From an uncultured Myxococcales bacterium (GTDB taxonomy: Bacteria > Myxococcota_A > UBA9042): a stretch of DNA of 64,000 nt. Positions 45,068-54,647 of this stretch are shown piece after piece. Below the pieces are notes generated by a model that was not told where the DNA came from, searched no databases, and was given only the letters and a program-made list of their open reading frames with translations. The stretch spans positions 33,154 to 97,153 of the forward strand of contig CAIXGW010000033.1 in assembly GCA_903919145.1 (NCBI GenBank). The letters run 5' to 3'. The position numbers and the translations under genes are program-made. The stretch's first letter is position 1; every line of letters begins with the position of its first letter.

Positions 45068-47665
45068 CTAATGCGCTAGCGCAGCTGCCGCACCGACCTC
45101 AAGCACCTTGCCGCGCTGCCTGGCGGTCCAGCCATCGGCGCGCAATTCCACCGTCACCGCGCCCGCGCTGGTCGACCACAATTGGATGCCAGCGGCCCGA
45201 TAGCGCTCGCTGATCTCTGGGTGGGGAAAGGGCAACTGCCCCCACGGTCGCGCCCCCGCCACCGCCAGCACTGGGGCCACCGCCGCCAGAAAATCGCCAG
45301 TGCTGGACGTGCGGCTGCCGTGGTGCGGCACCTTCAGCACGGCCGCCGGCCGCAGACCGCCACCGCGCACCAGCGCCGCCTCCGCGTCTTTTTCGACATC
45401 TCCGCTCAGCAGTACCCGCTGGCCGGCCACCTCAAGCTCTAGAACTAGGGAATTGTCGTTGTGCGACCAGCCCGCACTCCACGGCCAGCGCGGCGCATCT
45501 GGCCACAGCAGCCGGACCTGCGCCGGCCCCACGCGGCGGCCCTTGCCCGCCCAGGGCTGCAGCAGCGGGTCGCGGATCGGCGCCCAACGCCTGAGCAATT
45601 CCGCGTGCTCCTCGCCGCCGCCGGGCTGACCGTTCCACCACCAGGACCGGACCGGCAGCGCCCGCGCCACAGCCACCAGACCGTTTTCGTGATCTGGATG
45701 GGCGTGGGTCAGCACCGCTACGTCCAGCTCGCGCACCCCCAGGGCCCTGAGCGCCGGCACAACCGCCCGCTCGCCGGTGCGGCCTTCATCGCTGTGCCCA
45801 CCGCCGCCGTCGACCAGCCACGCCCGCCCATCGGACCACTGTACCAGGGTGCTGTCGCCGTGGCCCACGTCAAAAAACGTCAGGCGCACCAACGTGTCCG
45901 GGCCCAGCCCTTTGGACTGCTGCCATGCGCCATAGCCGGCCAGGGCCAGGCCTGCCACCGCGGCCAGCACCGCAAAGCGCCGGCCATGCCAAAGCGACGC
46001 CAGCGCTGCCGGCAACCACAGGGCCAGCAGCACGGCCTCCACCGGATCGAGCAGTGCGACCGGCCACCAGCCCAGCGTATGCTCTACTGCCCAGCGCAAA
46101 GGCCAGACCGCCAGCCAGGCCAGCTCCGCCGCGCCCCACCCCGCTACAGAAAGCGCTGTGCCCGCAAGGCTCGCCGGCAGCAGCGCCGCCGCATAGGGCA
46201 CCGCCAGCAGATTGACGGGAACCGACAGCCACGCCACCTGACCCATCCGCAGGGCCGACACTGCAGAGGTCAGCACAAAAGCGCCCAGGGCCGCGCGCCA
46301 GGCCTGGGTGGGCAGGCTGCGCCGCTCTGCGCCGGTGCTCGACCACAGCAGCCCCGCCACGCCCGCGGCAGACAGTTGCAGGCCCAGATCGTCCACCGCC
46401 GCCGGATCGATGGCCAGCGCGACCGCCAAAGCCAGCCCAAGGAGCTCCCATGGGTTTGGCCGCGCCGACGCCACCTTGGCCAATACCACCGCCGTCGCCA
46501 TCCACGCCGAGCGCACGGTCGCCGGCGCCGCACCGGTCAGCCCCACGTAGAGCCACGCCGCGGCGATGAGCGGCGGGCCGATCCAAGCCTGCAGGGAGGC
46601 CCGCCGCAGCCGCCGCGGAAAAAAGCGCACCAGCAAGCGGCTGAGCAGCCAGCGCAGGCCAGTCAGCACTAGCGCCAGGTGGCTGCCGGACACCGCCAGG
46701 ATGTGTGCCGTCCCGGTCTCGCGCAGCCAACGGTCCAGATCTGGCCACTCAGCCCCGCGGTCGCCCAGCGTCATCGCCGTGACGACGGCTGCCTCCTGGG
46801 CCGGCAGGGTGCGCTGGATCGCCAAGCCGAGCGAGCGCCGCGCGGCTCCCAGCAGCCGCTGGAGTTCCTGCAGCGGCCCGACTGGCCTGTCTACCACCGC
46901 CAGCCGATCGGCGTGGGCGATGTGCAGGCTGCCGGCGATGCCTTGCCGCGCCCAGCTGTCGGTCATGTCAGCACAGCCAGGGTTGAGAAAGGCTGGCGGC
47001 GGCGACACAAACGCCGCTACCCGCAGCAGCTGGCCCTGACGCACCGTCTGGTGCCGGCCGCGCACGTGCACCCGCAGCAAGCCCTGCCTGGGTTGGCACG
47101 CCTGAGACGGTTGCGGCGGTGAAGGGCAGCGCAGCAACCAGCGGGCAGAGAACTGCTGGCCCTCGGGCGTCCACGCGGGTTCCTCTAGGACTTCGATCTG
47201 CTGAATGGGCGGCGACTGCCGCGGCATCGGCAGGTCCGGCGGCTGCACCGGTACCAAGCCAAGGTGGGCGCGCAACATCAGGGTCAAAGCCAGCCACGCC
47301 AGCGCGGCCAAACGAGACAATCCGGGCCGTCGGCGCCCCAGCAGTACCAGCCAAGCCGTTAGCAGCCACGCCAGCCACGCGCCAGGCAGCCACACCGCCA
47401 GCCGCAGCCCCACCCAAGCGCCAGTGGCCATGGCGGTTGCCGCAGGAATCCAAAACGTCCAGCCCGCCCAAGGCCACAGCGCAGACGGCTGGGCGGCCGC
47501 TATCGCCGCTCTATCGTACCTTGCAGGCAGTGGCGCCTGGCCTGGCGTGGGGGGTGACTGGTGACCCAGCCCTGCCCGCTCCTGACCACAACCCAGTGCA
47601 GACTGCGGCAGCGGGGCAAGGGCTCGGCACGCAGGGTCGCCGTTGTTGCGAAAGGCTGATGTCAT
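45068..47665 (-). CDS. comEC: ComEC/Rec2-family DNA internalisation protein
   Basis: Inner-membrane channel for DNA uptake in natural transformation. The 865 residues contain an N-terminal hydrophobic and OB-like region, the polytopic Competence domain ([20 protein letters not shown] is diagnostic), and a C-terminal metallo-beta-lactamase domain with [27 protein letters not shown] and [10 protein letters not shown]. All three domains are complete. The ATG at 47665 lacks a strong ribosome binding site. It is the last of a same-strand run that includes a secreted nuclease and an ExbB/ExbD motor. No other com genes are visible. Confidence 0.92.
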   Translation of the reverse strand: MTSAFRNNGDPACRALAPLPQSALGCGQERAGLGHQSPPTPGQAPLPARYDRAAIAAAQPSALWPWAGWTFWIPAATAMATGAWVGLRLAVWLPGAWLAWLLTAWLVLLGRRRPGLSRLAALAWLALTLMLRAHLGLVPVQPPDLPMPRQSPPIQQIEVLEEPAWTPEGQQFSARWLLRCPSPPQPSQACQPRQGLLRVHVRGRHQTVRQGQLLRVAAFVSPPPAFLNPGCADMTDSWARQGIAGSLHIAHADRLAVVDRPVGPLQELQRLLGAARRSLGLAIQRTLPAQEAAVVTAMTLGDRGAEWPDLDRWLRETGTAHILAVSGSHLALVLTGLRWLLSRLLVRFFPRRLRRASLQAWIGPPLIAAAWLYVGLTGAAPATVRSAWMATAVVLAKVASARPNPWELLGLALAVALAIDPAAVDDLGLQLSAAGVAGLLWSSTGAERRSLPTQAWRAALGAFVLTSAVSALRMGQVAWLSVPVNLLAVPYAAALLPASLAGTALSVAGWGAAELAWLAVWPLRWAVEHTLGWWPVALLDPVEAVLLALWLPAALASLWHGRRFAVLAAVAGLALAGYGAWQQSKGLGPDTLVRLTFFDVGHGDSTLVQWSDGRAWLVDGGGGHSDEGRTGERAVVPALRALGVRELDVAVLTHAHPDHENGLVAVARALPVRSWWWNGQPGGGEEHAELLRRWAPIRDPLLQPWAGKGRRVGPAQVRLLWPDAPRWPWSAGWSHNDNSLVLELEVAGQRVLLSGDVEKDAEAALVRGGGLRPAAVLKVPHHGSRTSSTGDFLAAVAPVLAVAGARPWGQLPFPHPEISERYRAAGIQLWSTSAGAVTVELRADGWTARQRGKVLEVGAAAALAH

Positions 47666-47848
47666 GGACCGGACCCCAGCGCCTACAGTGCGCTACGATC
47701 CAGTTATCGACGGCTGCCGAGAAAAACCGCGGCTGATGGCCCGGCGGCAGCAAAAAAGTGGCGACCTGCTCTGGCGCCATTTGGCCAAGAGGCGTATTGC
47801 GCAGCTAGGTGTTTGATCGGGGCTTTGGCTGCGCCAGCTTCCCAGCGC

Positions 47849-49492
47849 TTAGAAGCGGAACTGGGTCGACAGGACCAGCTCCTGGGCCTTGGTCGGATTC
47901 TTGCCAGCGATGTCGGCAATCTCTTGGTGGCGGAACAGCAGAGACAACAGCCCGATATTGCGATAGAAGTACAGGTGCGCCGCCACGCGGGCCTGGCGCT
48001 CGTCCAGCTGCTTCTTCAAGGTGGTGTCGAGGTTGGCCGGCGGGTTCTCCAGCTTGCCAGCCACCAGCTCGCCGTAGTCGGCCGCCAGCAGCAGCCACTT
48101 GGGAATCGCCAGCACGCCGACCTGCACGTTCCAGGCCACGGGCATGTTGCCGTAGTCCAAAGAGTACTTGCCGTAGGTCTCTGCCTGGGCGTACAGACGC
48201 TTGTGGCGGAGCACGCCGGCCAGGTTGAACGCCGGATAGCGCTCCTGACTGCGCTGGTCGTACTTTCCGCCGACCGTAAAGCCAACCGTCGTCGGCACGG
48301 GGGTGTAGAGGAACGGCGAGTCAAAGCGGCTCATGGCGCCGACCGCATTGATCGCCACCTGACCGCCGACCGACCAGGTGTAGTTGCTGTTGTCCGCCAC
48401 GTAGTAGGTGCCGCCAATGGTGCCGGTCGAGCGTCCTGAACCGCCGGCCAAGAAGGCGCGGTAGTTGAACATGCGGTTCTTGGTAAGCGGGCCGCCCACT
48501 TCGACCGCCGCGCCGTTCGACTGCTCAAAGGAGGAGTACATGTAATACGCGGGATCCAAGAGCAACTGCTTGGAAGTCGAGGTGATGAGCGCCACCGACA
48601 AGCCGCCGCCGCCGCTGTTGACGTTGAGGTAGTGGCCGTGGCGACCCAGCGGCACCTGGAACATCGCAAAGGTGGTGCGGGTGTCGCGCTCGGCGCGGAT
48701 GCTGATGAGATAGAAGGAGTTCTGAATCATCGGCATCGGGCCAAAACTGCGCAGCTGCAGGCGGGCAAAGCGGGTCTCGTACTGCGGCTTGATGGTGCCA
48801 GCGTCCCACTCGCTCTGAACGCCCTTGGTGACCATAGAGTTCTCTAGGCCAGCTACAATGGAAAAGCGCATGCCGGGGTTGCCGCGGCAAACGGTGACGT
48901 CTGGGTCAAAACGGCAGCCAAAGTCGGCGCAGTCGACCCGGCCGTCGTTGTCGTTGTCCACGCCGTCGCTGCACACTTCGTCCGAGCGCTCGCCGTCCTT
49001 GTCGCCGCCCTTGCCAATCAGGTCTTCGACCGTCATGCCGTCTTTGAGCTCGGGCAGGTCTTCGCCGCCGGAGGCGCCAGCGCTGGGGCCGTCGCCCTCT
49101 CCTTTCCAAGAGCCCTTGCAGATGGTCACGCCGCTGCCTTCGCAGTCTGGGTCGTCGCAGTCGACAAAGCCGTCTCCGTCGTTGTCAAACCAGTCGCTGC
49201 AGCGGGCGTTGGTGTTCTCTGGGCCGCTGCCGACCTTGCAGGCATCGCTTTTGGCGCAGTCGGCATCGGCGCAGTCCACCACGCCGTCGCCGTCGTCGTC
49301 CTTGCGATCCGAGCAGTTGGTCTCTTTCTTTGCTGGGCCGGCCTCGCCAACGGCAACGGCCCCACCAGCCGGCGCATCCACTTGGGCTGGCGCCGCGCTC
49401 TCGGGCGGCTTGGCCGCAGCGGGCGGGGCATCGTCGGCCCAAGCAGGGGCCGCACACAGCATCGCCAGCACCACCAACAATCTTCTGTTCAT
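47849..49492 (-). CDS. Outer-membrane beta-barrel with Cys/Asp-rich repeats
   Basis: 547 residues. A signal peptide ends at AAPAWA|DDAP. Three copies of a motif CSDxxDxDxDGxVDCxDxxC lie in the first 210 residues (CSDRKDDDGDGVVDC, CSDWFDNDGDGFVDC, CSDGVDNDNDGRVDC), spaced Asp clusters suited to calcium plus disulfides. The remaining 330 residues alternate like barrel strands and end VLSTQFRF, an outer-membrane C-terminal signature with terminal Phe. GAGGCAACGG precedes the ATG. The repeats match those of the adjacent lipoprotein, so the two may interact. Likely a porin-like or anchor protein. Confidence 0.8.
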   Translation of the reverse strand: MNRRLLVVLAMLCAAPAWADDAPPAAAKPPESAAPAQVDAPAGGAVAVGEAGPAKKETNCSDRKDDDGDGVVDCADADCAKSDACKVGSGPENTNARCSDWFDNDGDGFVDCDDPDCEGSGVTICKGSWKGEGDGPSAGASGGEDLPELKDGMTVEDLIGKGGDKDGERSDEVCSDGVDNDNDGRVDCADFGCRFDPDVTVCRGNPGMRFSIVAGLENSMVTKGVQSEWDAGTIKPQYETRFARLQLRSFGPMPMIQNSFYLISIRAERDTRTTFAMFQVPLGRHGHYLNVNSGGGGLSVALITSTSKQLLLDPAYYMYSSFEQSNGAAVEVGGPLTKNRMFNYRAFLAGGSGRSTGTIGGTYYVADNSNYTWSVGGQVAINAVGAMSRFDSPFLYTPVPTTVGFTVGGKYDQRSQERYPAFNLAGVLRHKRLYAQAETYGKYSLDYGNMPVAWNVQVGVLAIPKWLLLAADYGELVAGKLENPPANLDTTLKKQLDERQARVAAHLYFYRNIGLLSLLFRHQEIADIAGKNPTKAQELVLSTQFRF

Positions 49493-49598
49493 CCGTTGCC
49501 TCGTTCAGTGCTCGCGTTCGATGCTCTCGTTCAGCGCTGCGCAAGCCCGTGCTGAGCGTACCCGGCCTTGGTCAGGTGGGGCGGACATCCGCCGACCT

Positions 49599-50846
49599 CT
49601 ACAGAGGCCCGCAGACCTTCTTGCCCGTGCAAACCGTCACCTGAGGATTCCAGGCGCAATCCCAATCTTCGCAGTCCACAGAGCCGTCGCCGTCGTTGTC
49701 CAGCTTGTCTGTGCAGCGCTGGTCCGGCGTGTCGCCACTGGGCCAGCTCTCTTGGCACGCTTGCCGCACGCTGGGCTGCAGCGCCAGCCGGCAGCTGTAG
49801 TCGGAGCAGTCGGCATAGCCGTTGCCGTCGTTGTCGATGCCGTCGCTGCACTTCTCAAAAGTGACCTCCAGGACGGTGTCGCAGTAGTCGGTAACTGTCT
49901 TGCCATCCTGGCCGGTCCACGGCTCCAGCGACTTGCTGCAGGAGTAGTCGCCGCAGTCGGCAAAGCCGTTCTTGTCGTTGTCGATCTTGTCTGAGCACTT
50001 GGCAAAACTGGCTTCCGCCACCGACTTGCAGTACTCCGCGGTGGCCTGGTCTAGGCTCTTGCTGCACGAGTAGTCGGCACAGTCGATGAAGCCGTTCTTG
50101 TCGTCGTCCAGGCCGTTGCTGCACTTGGCCAACGAGCCCTCTCCCAACTGGGCGCAGTATTCCGTGATCTCCTGGATGCCGGCCTTGGTGCACGAGAAGT
50201 CGTTGCAGTCTTTGTAGCCGTTGCCGTCGTTGTCGCCGCCGTCGCTGCAGGCCGCCAGGGTGTTCTCTGGCCCGCTGATCACCACGGGCAAGCACACCTT
50301 CATGGCCGCACACTCGCTGTCTTTGCAGTCGATGTACTTGTCGGCGTCGTTGTCTTTGCCGTCCTTGCAGCGCTCTTCGGTGTCTTCTTCGCAGACCGTC
50401 ACGTAGATGCCGTTGCGGCAGCCGTTGTCGGCACAGTCGGCGTAGCCGTTGTCATCGTTGTCCTTGCCGTCGCTGCACAATTCATTGGTGAACTCGCGGC
50501 TGCAGCAGGCTTCCATCAGGTTTTGGCAATTGCGATCGCCGCAGTCAAACTGGCCGTCGTCGTCGTTGTCAATGAAGTCGTGGCAGGTCTGCGGCGTCTC
50601 TTCGGGCTCAAATAGCTCTACCGGCGGGATGTACTGACCGCACAGGCTGCTGGTCCAGGCGCAGTCCTTGTCCTCGCAGTCGATCAAGCCGTCCTGGTCG
50701 TTGTCCAAGCCGTCGCTACAGTACTGGTCGCCAGTCTCGTAGCCCAACACCGGCTGTTCAGGGGGTTCGTAGCAGCCTGGCGCCGCCAGTACCGCGCACC
50801 CCAGGGCGGCGCGCAGGAGCACTGGACGCAGCGCGCCCGAGACCAT
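49599..50846 (-). CDS. Lipoprotein made of nine Cys/Asp-rich metal-binding-type repeats
   Basis: From the ATG at 50846 it has 415 residues. A lipobox LAAPGC places lipidated Cys25. The mature part is almost entirely nine units of the form CxDxxDNDxDGxxDCxDxxC (for example CSDGLDNDQDGLIDCEDKDC), each about 35-45 residues, with conserved Cys pairs and Asp/Asn ladders as in predicted calcium-binding repeats of myxobacterial surface proteins. A longer frame to 51011 would overlap the nuclease gene and was rejected. The ribosome binding site is weak. It sits between a secreted nuclease and a barrel with the same repeats. Confidence 0.85.
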   Translation of the reverse strand: MVSGALRPVLLRAALGCAVLAAPGCYEPPEQPVLGYETGDQYCSDGLDNDQDGLIDCEDKDCAWTSSLCGQYIPPVELFEPEETPQTCHDFIDNDDDGQFDCGDRNCQNLMEACCSREFTNELCSDGKDNDDNGYADCADNGCRNGIYVTVCEEDTEERCKDGKDNDADKYIDCKDSECAAMKVCLPVVISGPENTLAACSDGGDNDGNGYKDCNDFSCTKAGIQEITEYCAQLGEGSLAKCSNGLDDDKNGFIDCADYSCSKSLDQATAEYCKSVAEASFAKCSDKIDNDKNGFADCGDYSCSKSLEPWTGQDGKTVTDYCDTVLEVTFEKCSDGIDNDGNGYADCSDYSCRLALQPSVRQACQESWPSGDTPDQRCTDKLDNDGDGSVDCEDWDCAWNPQVTVCTGKKVCGPL

Positions 50847-50887
50847 GGCGCGATAACCAGCGCTCGTGCGGCCCGCAAGCCGCTGAT

Positions 50888-51646
50888 TCAGTGAGCCAAA
50901 CACTCGGCACGCCCATTGCCAAAACGGCGGGTGAAGTTCACGTGGATCATGCACGACCCGGTCGGGTGGCAGACTTCGCGGCAATCCGCATAGATATCTT
51001 TGTGGATCCACTTTTCAGAGTGACCATCCACCGTTGACACCAGCCGGTTGTAGGTGGTGCCTTCGTAGCCCTCGTCATTGGAGTGCGTCGAAGTCAGGAT
51101 GTACGGGGGGATTCCGTGGGCCCAGATGCCGCGGCGCTCGGCCTGGGCCAGCCGCTGGGCGGCAAGCTGCTCTGGCGGCGAGGGATCTTGGGTCACGGTC
51201 ATGGCGTGCGCCAGGCCCTTGCGGATCTGGTCGACGATGAGATCGGGGCAGGTCCACAGGATGCGCCCGTAGCCATCGCGGCGCAGGTCAGAGTGGCAGT
51301 GCCAGACCCCGCGGCGAGCATTGAGCGTGGCCATCTTGGCGATCACGTAGAGCTCGGTGGCCGACCAGTCGCCCCAGCGGTGCACCGCGCCAAAACTCTC
51401 TAGCGTGTTGAAGCCGGCCAGCCGCGCCTTGGTGCCCTGCAAAGGCCCGTCGGTCACGGCAAAGCTGTCTCCGTCGTTGAAGTAGACGGGGGCCGGCGCG
51501 CCGTTGAGAAACACTTTGGTCAGCGGCCGGGCCAACGCGGTCGCGGGCACCACGGCCAGGCCCGCCACCACCAGCACCGCTGCCAGCATCGCCAGCGCGG
51601 CCCCTCTGGGGAACAGCGCAACGTGCAAATAATGAGCCGTTTTCAT
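50888..51646 (-). CDS. Secreted SNase-like (thermonuclease) protein
   Basis: Exported nuclease-fold protein, 252 residues. A hydrophobic signal segment (19-36) ends at ATALARP. The SNase domain shows NDGDSFAV with Asp60, ARLAGFNTLES with Arg75 and Glu83, and GYGRILW with Arg128, equivalent to Asp21, Arg35, Glu43 and Arg87 of staphylococcal nuclease. The position of Asp40 is Asn80, so metal binding may differ. An additional ~85 residues with Cys (YADCREVCHPTGSCMIHV) form an unassigned tail. It follows exbD by 70 bp. Confidence 0.82.
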   Translation of the reverse strand: MKTAHYLHVALFPRGAALAMLAAVLVVAGLAVVPATALARPLTKVFLNGAPAPVYFNDGDSFAVTDGPLQGTKARLAGFNTLESFGAVHRWGDWSATELYVIAKMATLNARRGVWHCHSDLRRDGYGRILWTCPDLIVDQIRKGLAHAMTVTQDPSPPEQLAAQRLAQAERRGIWAHGIPPYILTSTHSNDEGYEGTTYNRLVSTVDGHSEKWIHKDIYADCREVCHPTGSCMIHVNFTRRFGNGRAECLAH

Positions 51647-51716
51647 GGGGTACGCGCAGTACGCCGACCAGGATTCGCGGCGGACGAAAGGGCAGAGGGC
51701 AGAGGAACGGCCAGCT

Positions 51717-52322
51717 CTACTTCAGAGCGCCGGCTTCATCGCCACCGCCGGCCACCATGATCGCAAAGTTGGGCTCGCGGTACTCATTGCGGCCGCAGGT
51801 CGCCATGACCATCTTGATCACGCTGAACGGCACAGAGCGGTCAGCCTGGATGATGATCTTGCGGTTGGTGCGGATCTTGGCTTGCTGGGCCGGGATCGGC
51901 GAGGTCGCGCGCTGCTGGTTCTGCCACGCCTTCTTGAGCACTTCGGCCAGGGGCTTGATGTCCCAAGACGGATACTTGACCTCGTTGATCTCTTTTTGCG
52001 ACATGATCTTGTTGTTTTCAAACATCAGATCGCCCGGGCTGTCTTGGCTCTCCCAGCGCGTGAGCGCCACGATCGGAGCGCGCTCGAGCTCCTTCATGGT
52101 GCCAGCCTTGGGCATGGCCACATTCGGATTGACCAACATCAATTCGCCGGATGCGCTGAACTGCTGGATCAGAAAGATAACAAGCATCGTGAACAAGTCG
52201 ATCATCGGCACCACGTTCAGCGTGGCAAAGATGCTCTTGCCGCCGCCGTGCATGACGCTCTCGCGGATGGCCTTAAGGGCAACTCCGGAGCCGGCGCGCG
52301 ATCCTGGGTGGTGAACTGACAT
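51717..52322 (-). CDS. ExbD/TolR-family biopolymer transport protein
   Basis: Inner-membrane stator-type subunit that uses proton flow with an ExbB/TolQ partner. Of 201 residues, the single helix NVVPMIDLFTMLVIFLIQQF includes the Pro-x-Ile-Asp motif whose Asp carries protons. The periplasmic domain follows, ending with IIIQADRSVPFSVIKMVMAT, standard for ExbD. About 25 residues precede the helix. AGAGGACTTC lies ahead of the ATG. It is the second of two ExbD genes in series. Confidence 0.9.
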   Translation of the reverse strand: MSVHHPGSRAGSGVALKAIRESVMHGGGKSIFATLNVVPMIDLFTMLVIFLIQQFSASGELMLVNPNVAMPKAGTMKELERAPIVALTRWESQDSPGDLMFENNKIMSQKEINEVKYPSWDIKPLAEVLKKAWQNQQRATSPIPAQQAKIRTNRKIIIQADRSVPFSVIKMVMATCGRNEYREPNFAIMVAGGGDEAGALK

Positions 52323-52398
52323 GAAGTCCTCTCAGAAGTCCTGGGCGCCTAGAGGGCGCGAGTCCGTGTGCCTGCTGGCCGGGGGAAGTGCGGCTGGC

Positions 52399-53022
52399 TT
52401 ACTGGAAGTCGCCCTGCTGGAAGCCTTCGGCCAGCAGCAAGTTCACGTCGCCCACGCTGGGGTTCTTCAGGCAGTTCTTCTTCTCGGGGTCCTTGCACGC
52501 CGTCAGGACGGTGTCGAGGGTCGAGATCAGGTGCAGGTATTGGACTTTGTCATTGGCGGCGACCATGACCTTGGTCTTGTCGTCCAAGGCGGCGTCGCGC
52601 ATGTAGCCTTCCAAGGTCTCGCGCAGCTTGTTGCGGTCGTACTTCTTGAAGGTTTCCAGGTTGGGGCCCGTGCACGAAGCACCACCGCTGCCGCGGCAGA
52701 GCTTGAAGTCGCCGGTCACCGGGATCTTCTTGATCGCCACCAGGTCGGGCTTGGGGGTCGCCAGCTTATCGGCGTTCCACAGGTTGACCGAGTAGCCGTT
52801 CTGCGAAATGACGATGTTGATCTTGGCCTCCGGCTTGGGCGGCTCCTTGGGCGGCGTCTTGGTCGCCTTGGGGAGGGCCTGGTCGACGTCGATTCGCGAC
52901 ATCTGGGTCCAAGCAGCAGAGATCAGCAAAAAACACGTCACACAGGCCAACAGGTCAATGAAGGGCACCACATTCAGGGTCGCGTCGGCTACGCCGCCCT
53001 TGCCACTTGATCCACCACCCAT
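52399..53022 (-). CDS. ExbD/TolR-family biopolymer transport protein (paralogue)
   Basis: 207 residues. The helix DATLNVVPFIDLLACVTCFL keeps the conserved Asp; the periplasmic part contains a Pro/Lys-rich linker (KATKTPPKEPPKPEAK), then a domain with an insertion bearing two Cys (KLCRGSGGASC). VMVAANDKVQYLHLISTLDT is the usual C-terminal block. AGGAG precedes the ATG. One ExbB with two different ExbDs is also the composition of the AglR-AglQ-AglS motor of Myxococcus. Confidence 0.9.
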   Translation of the reverse strand: MGGGSSGKGGVADATLNVVPFIDLLACVTCFLLISAAWTQMSRIDVDQALPKATKTPPKEPPKPEAKINIVISQNGYSVNLWNADKLATPKPDLVAIKKIPVTGDFKLCRGSGGASCTGPNLETFKKYDRNKLRETLEGYMRDAALDDKTKVMVAANDKVQYLHLISTLDTVLTACKDPEKKNCLKNPSVGDVNLLLAEGFQQGDFQ

Positions 53023-53495
53023 CGGGGCTCCTACGTCGGTCGCGCGCTGTGACGCGCTAGTCGTTTGGCCGCGTCATCTCGCGCGGTAGTTGGGTTTGCG
53101 CCGTCGGCAGCCGATTGGCTGGGAGGGACTCAGTCTTGCTGGCTCTTGCCGGCGCGACTGCGACTGCGCAGGGACACTGATCGCCGGCGGCGCTAGGGCC
53201 ACCGACTGCTTCTCTAGCAGAGCCACAAGGGCCTTTCCACACATCGAACAAGGCCTTTCCCCTCTGCGCCAGCCGCAGCGCTGCTTTCCTTCGAGCTCGA
53301 CACCGGATCGCATTCCGGCCCGCTCTCAAAGGCTCCAACCCTTGGGTCAGAGCAGCGCCGCGGCGGCGCAGGGAACAGGGAACAGGCTCAACGAGCACCA
53401 CAAGCGCAGCCATCTTGCTCAGCCAGTGGGAGTGGGCGCACCACGTCCCGCCAAGCGCGAAGGGCCGCGAGCGGCCAGGGAGACACAGGCGCAAC
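53023..53495. other. exbB-exbD spacer, no gene seen
   Basis: 473 bp between motor genes that usually abut. One minus-strand frame (53057-53548) overlaps the end of exbB and looks like chance sequence. A palindromic stem GGCCGC-GA-GCGGCC (53463-53476) lies just after the exbB stop and a direct repeat GGGAACA occurs twice near 53371-53384. No promoter could be fixed. Confidence 0.55.
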
Positions 53496-54161
53496 CTAGG
53501 CGGCGGCGTCTTCCTTGATGTCGCCCATCTTGTTGCGGTTGGCAACAATCAGGTTCAGGACGCGGACGGTACCTTCGTCGATGTCCGACTTGATTTCCTT
53601 GGCCTTGGAGGCAAGAACGGCGTAGCAGAGCACGCCCACGATGCCGGTGCCGAGACCGAACGCCGTGCAGTTCATCGCCTCAGAGATGCCCTTGGAGAGC
53701 AGGGTCGAACGCTGCGAAGCGTCGACGTCCGGCTTGCCGATGGCGCCGAAGGTGTGGATCAGACCGAACACCGTGCCGAGCAGACCGGCCAAGGTGGCGG
53801 TGTTGCCGAGCAAGTTGAGGTAGTCGACCCGCTTCTCGATCTGCGGAATCTCGCGGAGGTAGGCCTCGTCCATGGCGGCTTGGACTTCCTCGTCGGAACG
53901 CTTCACCTTCAGGACTCCGGCGTGAACGATGCGGGCGAGCGGGTACTGATAGGTCGAGCAGACCTTCAGAACACGATTGAGATCGCCCTTGAGAATTGGA
54001 ACCTGCAGGAGCTTGATGAACTCCTCTTTCTTCACGCTGGAGCGGATGTAGAGCACGAAAATGCGCTCAAACATGATCGCAAAGATGAAGATCAGGTGGA
54101 CCAGAATGAAGTACATTCCGATGCCGCCTTCCTCGAACGCAGTGGAAATCGAATTCAACAT
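53496..54161 (-). CDS. ExbB/TolQ/MotA-family proton channel protein
   Basis: Inner-membrane proton-channel subunit of an Exb/Tol/Agl-type motor, 221 residues from the ATG at 54161. It shows the N-terminal helix with GIGMYFILVHLIFIFAIMFE, a cytoplasmic domain, and the paired helices YLNLLGNTATLAGLLGTVFG (the family GLLGTV motif) and TAFGLGTGIVGVLCYAVLAS. GGGAG lies 10 nt upstream of this start; a frame extends to 54221. Two ExbD genes follow on the same strand. Confidence 0.92.
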   Translation of the reverse strand: MLNSISTAFEEGGIGMYFILVHLIFIFAIMFERIFVLYIRSSVKKEEFIKLLQVPILKGDLNRVLKVCSTYQYPLARIVHAGVLKVKRSDEEVQAAMDEAYLREIPQIEKRVDYLNLLGNTATLAGLLGTVFGLIHTFGAIGKPDVDASQRSTLLSKGISEAMNCTAFGLGTGIVGVLCYAVLASKAKEIKSDIDEGTVRVLNLIVANRNKMGDIKEDAAA

Positions 54162-54647
54162 CGCGGTGCTGCTCCCTGTTGTGGAGTTCCCAGTAGAAAT
54201 GGAGCTCAGGCTCCCTGACACTCCAGCGCTTCCCCTGTTGGTCGCGCTGGCTGTTGATTAGTACCCAAGTCCCTACGGTCTCATGTGCCCAGGTCTCTGG
54301 CCGGCCAACCCAAGGGGGGCTGACTGGCCCTGGACTTCTTGACAGGTCCCGCGGGCGGACCTTCCTTGCGGCTCTTGGCGAGCCGGTTTGCGCCATCGCA
54401 GACACGGGCAGAGCCCATCCTGCGAAGCTGAGAAGACTAACCGCCCTCAAAGCGCTTGTCTACCCTGGATGCAAACGCAGCGCCGCAAACCATGTGGGGG
54501 TTTTAGCATCGCGGTCCGCAAGGGGTCAAGACCCCTGGAGCAGAGGATGCGTGGCCACCGCGAGCGAGGTGGCGGTTGACGGGTGGCTTGGAATCGCGGT
54601 ACTTGGCGGGCCGCGGCGTGCCTCAGCGCCGATATCACGGGGTCGAG
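54162..54647. other. Divergent region between exbB and the TPR gene
   Basis: 486 bp without a recognisable gene. A plus-strand TTGACA occurs at 54339-54344, but the hexamer 17 bp downstream (TTCCTT) is a poor -10, so I do not call a promoter. Confidence 0.5.

Noticed and set aside
53057..53548. 163-codon minus-strand frame between exbB and exbD
   Set aside because: Overlaps the exbB 3-prime end in another frame, is Arg/Pro/Ala-rich without motifs, and lacks a plausible ribosome binding site.
54339..54367. TTGACA with a hexamer 17 bp downstream as a promoter for the TPR gene
   Set aside because: The -35 is perfect but the -10 (TTCCTT) matches only 2 of 6 positions.
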